38,723 nucleotides of DNA, from positions 1 through 38,723 of the forward strand of contig NZ_PIZU01000022.1 of the NCBI RefSeq assembly GCF_002838065.1, in the 5' to 3' direction. Under the pieces are notes generated by a model. It was given only the letters and a program-made list of their open reading frames with translations, did no database searches and was not told the DNA's origin. Position numbers and translations under genes: made by a program. The number at the start of each line of letters is the position of its first letter. Positions within the stretch are counted from its first letter, which is position 1. This document shows positions 31,684 to 37,543 of the stretch, piece after piece. Origin of the DNA: Mycobacterium hubeiense. Lineage in GTDB: Bacteria; Actinomycetota; Actinomycetes; Mycobacteriales; Mycobacteriaceae.

Positions 31684-32382
31684 CTAGCCGGCGGCGTCGC
31701 GTAGCACCTGCCGCAGCCGTTCGATCGGATCGCCCGTACCGGGCTCCAATCGCAGCGGAGCCTGCGGGCCCTCGGGTTGTGGCACCGCTGGTGCGATCGG
31801 TGGGGGAGGTGATGGCGGCGGAAGCGCAGCCGGCGGTGGCGGCGCGGCGCGCAACCCGGCGATCTTGGCCTCCAACCGCGCGGCGGTGTCCTCGCGGACG
31901 GCCCGCCGCTGCTCGTCGGGGTCGGTGTTGCCCTGGAAGCACGCCGCCGGGGCAGCCTCTACGACCGTCAATGCGCTGGTGTAGCGCTCGCGTGCCTCAT
32001 CCGGCCGGCGCTCCCAGGCATCGGCATCGCCCTGACGTTCCCGAACCAGTTCGAGGTTGACCCGTACCGGGCACGACTCGTCCGCCGTCGTGCGGGCGAG
32101 CGCCTCGGAGAACCGCGCATCGGCGTCCTCGAGCCGGCCGTCCAAAACCGCCAGCGTGCCCGCGGCGAACGGCGCCTTCGCGGACTCGATCACGTTGAGC
32201 ACGCTCATGGCTGCCACATCGTCACGTAGCCCGGCCGTCTCACCATCGGCGAAGTGCGCGACAGCCGAATTCCCGGCGACCACAACGGAAATCAGTTTGG
32301 CAGCCGCGATCAGCGCCACGAGCACCACGGGCGACGAGAACAGCAGCAGGCGGCGGCGTAGCCGTAGTCGAGAGGGTTTCAC
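31684..32382 (-). CDS. Membrane-anchored helical (TPR-like) protein of the MoxR/Bat operon
   Basis: A 232-residue protein with a basic N-terminus and one membrane segment (about 13-34). A helical domain follows with a TPR-like pattern (TLAVLDGRLEDADARFSEAL at about 71-90, ARERYTSALTVVE) and two cysteines, in SCPVRV and AACFQG. The C-terminus is Pro-rich (PPPPAALPPPSPPPP), ending in a short helix GDPIERLRQVLRDAAG. Bat operons often end with such a TPR protein (BatC). The GTG start overlaps the preceding stop by 4 bases (GTGA); a longer frame to 32883 is antisense to nothing but overlaps the VWA gene. Confidence 0.72.
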   Translation of the reverse strand: MKPSRLRLRRRLLLFSSPVVLVALIAAAKLISVVVAGNSAVAHFADGETAGLRDDVAAMSVLNVIESAKAPFAAGTLAVLDGRLEDADARFSEALARTTADESCPVRVNLELVRERQGDADAWERRPDEARERYTSALTVVEAAPAACFQGNTDPDEQRRAVREDTAARLEAKIAGLRAAPPPPAALPPPSPPPPIAPAVPQPEGPQAPLRLEPGTGDPIERLRQVLRDAAG

Positions 32383-33302
32383 AGCGCCACATCCCGTCGG
32401 GCCAGGCGGGTGCGGCGGAATTCGCGCATGGTTAGGTACAGCTCGAACAGCAGCAGCATCGCAGCGAGCAGCGTGAACACCCAATACAATTCGGTGCGCT
32501 CGGCCACGCCTGACGACCCGCTGGGCAGCTCCGACGGCTGGACGGTATCGGGTGCGAAGGGCCGGCCGGCTTCGCGATGGATGTACCCCACACCGAGCTG
32601 ATCGGCGACCCGCCGCAGGCCCGGTCCGTTCGCGGTGGTGCCGTAGCCGAGCACGGCGCCGCCGCTCACCGAGCCCTGCGGCGGGTCGAACTCGCCCTGC
32701 GGCAGCCGGGAACCGGGAGCACCCGAACCGAAGTAGTACACCAGATTCTGTGCGTCGGGGTACTGCTGCGATGCGGCGATCAACTGATAGCGCAACACAT
32801 TTGCCGCAGCCGCCGCATTCACTTGGGTGTCGTCGTCGGCGGGATACGGCGCCAGCCGGGCGATCGTGGGTTCGAGGCTCCACACGTCAGCGGAGAGCGG
32901 CCAGTCCAACGAGGGCCGGGCAGCGAAGGAGAGCACCGCGAAACGGGACTGCGGGTATTGGTCGATCACCGCCTCGATGTCCGCGCGGATACCGGCCATG
33001 CGTGTGCTGTCACCGAAATCGTTGACGCCGGAATCCGCCGAGCGGTCGACGACGAGGAACACATTCGTGTTGCTGCCCAACTGTTTTACCGTGGCCCGCT
33101 CTTGCTCGGCGTCGAAGCCGGGACGGGCGGCGGCGATCAGCACCAGCAGCACCGCGAGCGTCAACCCACACCAGCGCCAGACGGTCGACCAGCCGGCGCC
33201 GGCCGTGGTGTACAGCTGGCGCATGGTGATCAGCCGAAGCGCGATGACTGCGACGGCGATGACAGCGAGCACCACGGGCGGCAGTACGGGCTGAAACGTC
33301 AT
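32379..33302 (-). CDS. VWA-domain membrane protein with degenerate MIDAS (BatB-like)
   Basis: A 307-residue protein: two N-terminal membrane segments (about 9-26, 45-63), a von Willebrand factor A domain (about 82-265) and a C-terminal membrane segment (LLAAMLLLFELYL). The MIDAS motif DxSxS reads DRSADS and the third metal-site strand, usually TDG, reads FGSGAPG, so metal binding is doubtful. The ATG at 33302 overlaps the preceding stop (ATGA) and is preferred to a start 27 bases upstream. In Bat systems VWA proteins are membrane partners of the MoxR ATPase. Confidence 0.78.
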   Translation of the reverse strand: MTFQPVLPPVVLAVIAVAVIALRLITMRQLYTTAGAGWSTVWRWCGLTLAVLLVLIAAARPGFDAEQERATVKQLGSNTNVFLVVDRSADSGVNDFGDSTRMAGIRADIEAVIDQYPQSRFAVLSFAARPSLDWPLSADVWSLEPTIARLAPYPADDDTQVNAAAAANVLRYQLIAASQQYPDAQNLVYYFGSGAPGSRLPQGEFDPPQGSVSGGAVLGYGTTANGPGLRRVADQLGVGYIHREAGRPFAPDTVQPSELPSGSSGVAERTELYWVFTLLAAMLLLFELYLTMREFRRTRLARRDVAL

Positions 33303-34288
33303 CGGCGCAGCACCACCAGGGATACACACAGCAGCGCGGTAGCCACCACGGCCACGACAAGCGGGATGGTCGGCGAGTCCCCGAACCAGTCCGACCGAGT
33401 GGCGGTGGCCGGTAGCGCGCTCTGCGGCGGGTTGTCCCGGATGGCATCCAGGTATGAAGCCAGGCCGGCGTCGCCGCCGTCGAGCCGGACGTATTGCCCG
33501 CCAGTCGATTCGGTGATCGACTGTAGCGCACCGGTGGCCGGCGCCGACGACGCCACCACGTTGACCTGGACGCCGGCCTTGCCGGCCATGTCGATCAGCT
33601 GCTGATCGGTGAACAGCGACGGTCGCGTCTCACCCGGAGCGCGAAGTTCGCTCGGACCCAGATAGATCAGCGCGCGACGGCGGCTGTCCTTCACCTCGAA
33701 GGAGGGAAATCCGGTGATGCACAACGCCAGGACGTCCGCCACGCTGCGCGCATAGTCGACATACGTCACCGGCGGCGAGAAGGCGGCCGCCCGGGTTGCA
33801 CCTGCCCCGGATGCTTCGGCGAAGTCGCCGAATGTCCCTGCGGCATACTGATAGTCCCGGGTCAGCGGGACCACACGGCGATTCGGCGAGGTGAGCCCGA
33901 TGCGCTGGGTGCCGTAAGTCGTCGCCTGCTCGGCGAAGTAGGTGAGGAACTCGCCGGTGGCCGGACTCGTCACCGGCTCACCCACGCAGAGCATGATGTC
34001 CTCCGGCGCTTCGGGAGCGCCGAGCGCCGACCACCACCCCGCAGGCCGGGCGCTCGCCAAAAGCGCGGCAAGAAACAGCCCCACCAGCAGCACGATGGCG
34101 ACGATCGTCGACAGCATCCTGGCGCGGGCCACCCGCGCGTATTCCGGCAGTCGCGTCAGCCGCGAGGTGTTGGCCAGCGGGCGCAGCTGCCGGCGAACCT
34201 GCTCCATCGGTGTCAACAGCGCCAACGCGATAGCCACCGCCAGACACGCCAACCCGACGACCGCGACCGGGCACCATCTCAGGTCCAT
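33299..34288 (-). CDS. VWA-like membrane protein with degenerate MIDAS (BatA-like)
   Basis: A 329-residue protein with membrane segments at about 8-26, 58-80 and 303-326. The domain between has the VWA strand order (EDIMLCVGEP, RRRALIYLGPSEL, VQVNVVASSA) but the DxSxS positions read CVGEP and the TDG position reads LGPSE, so none of the three metal-site signatures is kept. It overlaps the upstream gene by 10 bases and the downstream VWA gene by 4. Membrane topology matches BatA-type proteins. Domain assignment relies on operon context as well as sequence pattern. Confidence 0.7.
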   Translation of the reverse strand: MDLRWCPVAVVGLACLAVAIALALLTPMEQVRRQLRPLANTSRLTRLPEYARVARARMLSTIVAIVLLVGLFLAALLASARPAGWWSALGAPEAPEDIMLCVGEPVTSPATGEFLTYFAEQATTYGTQRIGLTSPNRRVVPLTRDYQYAAGTFGDFAEASGAGATRAAAFSPPVTYVDYARSVADVLALCITGFPSFEVKDSRRRALIYLGPSELRAPGETRPSLFTDQQLIDMAGKAGVQVNVVASSAPATGALQSITESTGGQYVRLDGGDAGLASYLDAIRDNPPQSALPATATRSDWFGDSPTIPLVVAVVATALLCVSLVVLRR

Positions 34289-34752
34289 GTGCGGATCAAT
34301 TCCTTTGCCGCAGAACCCGCCTCGCTGACGTTTACCCGAGATGCGGCGTTGAACTGTGCATCAATGAGCGCCGAGAGGACGGGCGCCGCATCTGCGATAT
34401 CGCTTGCAGTAATGGCGTCGAGGTGCATGTACTGTGCGCGTACTCCGGTGGCCTGGTGCAGGAAGCTGCGCAGCGCACGGCTCATCTCGGCGCTCGCCTG
34501 TGCCGCCGTGAGGTCACCGGTGCGGTGGCGCTCGTCGATCGACCGGATGGTGCGGATGAAGCGGCGGCGCAACAACGCGGCATGCCAGGTCCGGATCACC
34601 GGCATTCGCCGTAACTGATGCGATGGCAGTGTCCACACGAAAACCAGTGCATACCAGGCGAGTACGACGGCAAGCAGAAGCAAACCCAGCCACAGCCACC
34701 ACCATGAGTACGGCATCGGCCCCGATACATAGCGCAGCAGGTCATCCCGCAC
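34279..34752 (-). CDS. Membrane-anchored helical protein of the MoxR operon (DUF4381-like)
   Basis: A 157-residue protein with one membrane segment near the N-terminus (SWWWLWLGLLLLAVVLAWYALV, residues about 15-36) and a cytoplasmic helical domain with a basic RRRFIRTIRSIDERH region. The Trp-rich membrane segment followed by a basic helical domain resembles DUF4381, common between the DUF58 and VWA genes in MoxR/Bat operons. The GTG at 34752 overlaps the DUF58 gene by 11 bases; the longer frame to 34806 would overlap more without support. Confidence 0.7.
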   Translation of the reverse strand: MRDDLLRYVSGPMPYSWWWLWLGLLLLAVVLAWYALVFVWTLPSHQLRRMPVIRTWHAALLRRRFIRTIRSIDERHRTGDLTAAQASAEMSRALRSFLHQATGVRAQYMHLDAITASDIADAAPVLSALIDAQFNAASRVNVSEAGSAAKELIRTWT

Positions 34753-35602
34753 GAGCGAACACCTCGGTGAGCGCGGCGATTCGCGGGCGGATCTCGTCAC
34801 TGCCACGAATTGTGGTGTGCGGAATGGCGTGCGCCGTCATGAACTCCGCCAACTCGCGAGTGCGCGTCATCTCGGCACGCCGATATGCGTCGATCACCCG
34901 CGGGCCCAGGGTCTGCGCGTTGAGCACGAAACGTCCGCTCGCCACGTCGTACCCGTCGACAGTCCCGACCGCGGGCGCGTCGGCGACCATCGCCCACATC
35001 ACGTCGTGGCGCGCGGCGAGCGTAGTGACGATGTCGGCAAGGTGCTCGTCGACCTCGGGTTCGTCGGACACCACGGCGATCAGCATCGGATGGCGATAAT
35101 GCGTTGCCGCATAATCCAGTTGGCAGGCGATGTCGCTGGGCCCGGGCTGGGTCTGGGTGTGGTGGTAGAAGCGGTGCAGCATGCTCTCGATGTGCGTTTC
35201 GCCGCGTCGCTGAGGGACGTTGACACAGCCGCGGTGATCGCCGTAGACCATGCCGATCTGGTCCGAGCGCCGCAGCGTGATCAGGCCGATGGCGCCCAGG
35301 ATATGCGCTGCCACATCGCGTTTGACCTCACCGCTGGGTGTCAGCGCGGACATATTGCGCCCCGCGTCGGCGATGAGCAGGATCTTGTGGTGCTTTTCGG
35401 AGACGAAGCGCTTGATCAGCACGTGGCCCGACCGTGCGGATGCCTTCCAGTCGATGTCGCGAACGTCGTCGCCCGGAACGTATGGCCGCAGATCGTCGAA
35501 TTCCAAAGAGCGAGTGTGCAACAACGCATACCGGCCGCCTTCGAGCATGCCGCGGGTGTCGGTGCCGAAATGCGCCTTTGCCTTGTTGAGGTGCTTGCCC
35601 AC
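34742..35602 (-). CDS. DUF58 family protein
   Basis: A 286-residue DUF58 protein. The signature is SLEFDDLRPYVPGDDVRDIDWKASARSGHVLIKRF (residues 32-66), followed by a VWA-like fold with LIADAGRNMSAL. DUF58 proteins are nearly always encoded next to MoxR ATPases and are thought to be their partners. The N-terminal membrane helices of some DUF58 proteins are absent, so this one is soluble. It starts with GTG, 1 base after the moxR stop. Confidence 0.9.
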   Translation of the reverse strand: MGKHLNKAKAHFGTDTRGMLEGGRYALLHTRSLEFDDLRPYVPGDDVRDIDWKASARSGHVLIKRFVSEKHHKILLIADAGRNMSALTPSGEVKRDVAAHILGAIGLITLRRSDQIGMVYGDHRGCVNVPQRRGETHIESMLHRFYHHTQTQPGPSDIACQLDYAATHYRHPMLIAVVSDEPEVDEHLADIVTTLAARHDVMWAMVADAPAVGTVDGYDVASGRFVLNAQTLGPRVIDAYRRAEMTRTRELAEFMTAHAIPHTTIRGSDEIRPRIAALTEVFARAG

Positions 35603-35603
35603 G

Positions 35604-36605
35604 TCAGGGCACCCGGACCGCTTGCAGCACGCCGTCGATGATGACCTCGGGCGTGACGTTCGCGCTCGCCGCCTCGAAGCCGAGGATCAGCCGGTGGCGC
35701 AGCACACGGTGGGCGAGCTTGGCGATGTCCTCGGGAACCACGTGACCGCGGCCCGAGAGCACCGCGAGGGCGCGGGCGGCCTGACAGAACGCGATGGTGG
35801 CCCGCGGACTCGCCCCGTACTCGACGAGCCGGGCCAGCTGGCGGGGCAGGAACTCGTCGGGCGTGCGCGTCGCGCTGACCAGTTGGCTGGCGTAGTGCAT
35901 GAGCGCGCGGTCCATGTGCACGTTGCGGACAACGTCCTGCAGCCGCCGCACGTCATCCAGACCGACCACCGGCCGGCTGCGATGGTTCGGGTCGTAGACA
36001 CCCGTGTCCAGCCGGAACATCACCTCCACCTCCTCCTCGGCGGAGGGGTAGCGCAGGATCTCCTTGAGCATGAAGCGGTCGGTCTGCGACTCGGACAGCG
36101 GGTACGTGCCCTCCTGGTCCACCGGGTTCTGGGTGGCGATGACCAGGAACGGCTCCGGGATCGGATACACCTTGCCTGCGATGGTGGTCTGGCGTTCCTG
36201 CATCGCCTCGAGCATCGCGCTCTGCGTCTTGGCGCTGGACCGGTTGATCTCGTCGAGCAGCACGATGTTGGCGTGCACGGGGCCGAGCTGCGTGATGAAC
36301 GAATTGGTCGACGCCTCGTAGACCTGCGTGCCGATGATGTCGCTGGGCAGCAGATCCGGTGTGCACTGAATGCGTTGGAAGCGGCCGTGAATCGACTCGG
36401 CGATGACGCGAGCGGCGGTGGTCTTGGCCAGTCCGGGAACGCTCTCGATGAGGATGTGCCCGCCGGTGAGGAGACCGATCAGCAGCGATTCCCGCAGGTT
36501 CTCCTGCCCGACCACCTTCGCCGCGAACGCGTCGGCGACGGCGCCGACGATGCGCTGTGCCTCGGCGATGTCACGGCGATCGGGTTGTACTCGTGCTGCG
36601 GTCAT
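35604..36605 (-). CDS. MoxR-family AAA+ ATPase
   Basis: A 333-residue AAA+ protein of the MoxR group. Walker A is ESVPGLAKT (residues 54-62, with Ser in place of the usual Gly before Val), Walker B is IVLLDEINRSSAKTQSAMLEAMQE (114-137), sensor 1 is VIATQNPVDQEGTYPL, and the C-terminal lid domain is complete. MoxR proteins act as chaperones that mature metal-dependent or multi-subunit complexes, usually with VWA proteins. First gene of a six-gene operon on the minus strand; its start is 99 bases from the divergent HTH gene. Confidence 0.95.
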   Translation of the reverse strand: MTAARVQPDRRDIAEAQRIVGAVADAFAAKVVGQENLRESLLIGLLTGGHILIESVPGLAKTTAARVIAESIHGRFQRIQCTPDLLPSDIIGTQVYEASTNSFITQLGPVHANIVLLDEINRSSAKTQSAMLEAMQERQTTIAGKVYPIPEPFLVIATQNPVDQEGTYPLSESQTDRFMLKEILRYPSAEEEVEVMFRLDTGVYDPNHRSRPVVGLDDVRRLQDVVRNVHMDRALMHYASQLVSATRTPDEFLPRQLARLVEYGASPRATIAFCQAARALAVLSGRGHVVPEDIAKLAHRVLRHRLILGFEAASANVTPEVIIDGVLQAVRVP

Positions 36606-36666
36606 AGATGCCTTTCGTTGCGGTCAAAGCCGCGACAGGGATACCCGGGCCAGGATATTCACACAC

Positions 36667-36701
36667 CATTGTCAATGATTCCTGCGTCAACTAAAGTTGA
36701 C
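36667..36701 (+). promoter_or_regulatory. Promoter with two palindromic operators for the HTH/Clp-N pair
   Basis: TTGTCA (36669-36674) and TAAAGT (36692-36697) are separated by exactly 17 bases, a canonical sigma-A promoter. The -35 lies inside CATTG-T-CAATG (36667-36677) and the -10 inside GTCAACT-AA-AGTTGAC (36686-36701, perfect). The -10 ends 7 bases before the ATG at 36705, so the transcript is predicted to be leaderless. Both boxes sitting in dyads that share TTGAC/GTCAA-like arms suggests repression by a dimeric protein, plausibly the HTH protein encoded downstream. Confidence 0.65.
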
Positions 36702-36704
36702 ACC

Positions 36705-36896
36705 ATGAACGATCTGGACAGCGCCGACCCGGCCGAGGGCCTTCGCGCCGTGCGGGCATTGCGGAACCTCGCCGAACAGCTGGAGGTGTTCCACGTGGCC
36801 AATGCCCGGAAACAGGGCTGGAGTTGGCAGTCGATCGCCGAGTCGCTCGGGGTCAGTCGCCAGGCCGTACACCAGAAGTACAACCGGAGGAGATGA
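36705..36896 (+). CDS. Small helix-turn-helix DNA-binding protein
   Basis: A 63-residue protein: an N-terminal helix LRAVRALRNLAEQLEVFHVA then an HTH, GWSWQSIAESLGVSRQAVHQKY (38-59), ending in a basic tail NRRR. The small protein is almost all DNA-binding domain. The ATG at 36705 fits the predicted leaderless promoter; a 548-codon frame that extends upstream to 35250 is antisense to moxR and is rejected. Its stop is followed after 2 bases by the Clp-N gene; such HTH/Clp-N pairs occur in other actinobacteria as I recall. Confidence 0.85.
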   Translation: MNDLDSADPAEGLRAVRALRNLAEQLEVFHVANARKQGWSWQSIAESLGVSRQAVHQKYNRRR

Positions 36897-36898
36897 GC

Positions 36899-37462
36899 AT
36901 GTTCGAACGGTTCAGCCGCAATGCACGGGTGGCGGTTGTGCTGGCCCAGGAGGAGGCCCGCGAACTCAACGCCGACGAGATTCGGCCCGAGCACATTCTG
37001 GTGGGGGTGCTGCAGAGCGCGGGGCGCGAGCTGTCGAGCGTTCTGGAGGGTTACGGCTTGACCGCGAACGCGGTGCGCGACCGGCTGGCCGCAGACGAGT
37101 CCGCGGGCGGCTCCTTCGACGACGACGCCGAGGCACTGCGATCGATTGGCATCGACCTGCGGGCAGTCCGCGACAACATCGATCGCACGTTCGGTGAAGG
37201 CACCTTCGACAATGAGGTGCGTAAGCCCGGGCGGCGCCGACGCCGTCGCAGCCACCTGCCCTTCACCAAACCGGCCAAGATGGTGCTCGAGCTGGCACTG
37301 CGGGAAGCGTTGGCACACAAGGACAACGGCATTGCTTGCGAACATATCCTGCTGGGCATTCTGCGCGGCGGCGACGCGTTCACCCTGCAGGTGATCGGAG
37401 AAAAGGTGGATGCCGCGCAGCTGCGCGCCGCGATCGTCGACCTGCTCGACAAGGCGGCCTGA
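36899..37462 (+). CDS. ClpC N-domain-only protein (two Clp-N repeats, no ATPase)
   Basis: A 187-residue protein with two Clp amino-terminal repeats: FSRNARVAVVLAQEEARELN, EIRPEHILVGVLQ (about 5-66) and FTKPAKMVLELALREALAH, GIACEHILLGILR (about 122-186). A linker with an Arg run (112-117) separates them. AAA+ modules are absent. Mycobacterial ClpC2 is a known Clp-N-only protein that shields ClpC1 from ClpC1-directed antibiotics; this one is shorter. The ATG at 36899 gives the ClpC-type MFERF N-terminus and a well-spaced GGAGGAG site; the ATG at 36893 overlaps the HTH stop but is too close to that site. Confidence 0.85.
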   Translation: MFERFSRNARVAVVLAQEEARELNADEIRPEHILVGVLQSAGRELSSVLEGYGLTANAVRDRLAADESAGGSFDDDAEALRSIGIDLRAVRDNIDRTFGEGTFDNEVRKPGRRRRRRSHLPFTKPAKMVLELALREALAHKDNGIACEHILLGILRGGDAFTLQVIGEKVDAAQLRAAIVDLLDKAA

Positions 37463-37466
37463 GCAC

Positions 37467-37527
37467 CGCGAGACTGTCGTTACCGAGGTCGCTACTCGCA
37501 CTTTGTCTCGATAACTGCAGTCTCGCG
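37467..37527. repeat. 61-bp palindromic element, copy 2 (probable bidirectional terminator)
   Basis: Arms 37467-37487 and 37507-37527 pair over 21 positions with a few mismatches or wobbles. Arm sequence (CGCGAGACTG..., ...CCGAG) and loop (CTACTCGC, CTTTGT) match the reverse complement of the element at 22989-23049, also 61 bases. It fills the gap between the convergent Clp-N and mceA genes. Confidence 0.8.
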
Positions 37528-37543
37528 GTCAGGGCACGAAGGC

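Noticed and set aside
36669..36697. RecA-independent DNA-damage (PafBC-type) promoter, because of TTGTCAATG
   Set aside because: That motif, as I know it, needs the -10 about 8 bases after TTGTCRGTG. Here the -10 follows at the normal 17-base spacing from the -35 and one position of the motif differs.
35250..36896. A 548-codon plus-strand frame ending in the HTH protein
   Set aside because: It runs antisense through moxR, which has all AAA+ motifs. Only its last 63 codons, from 36705, match a protein family and a promoter.
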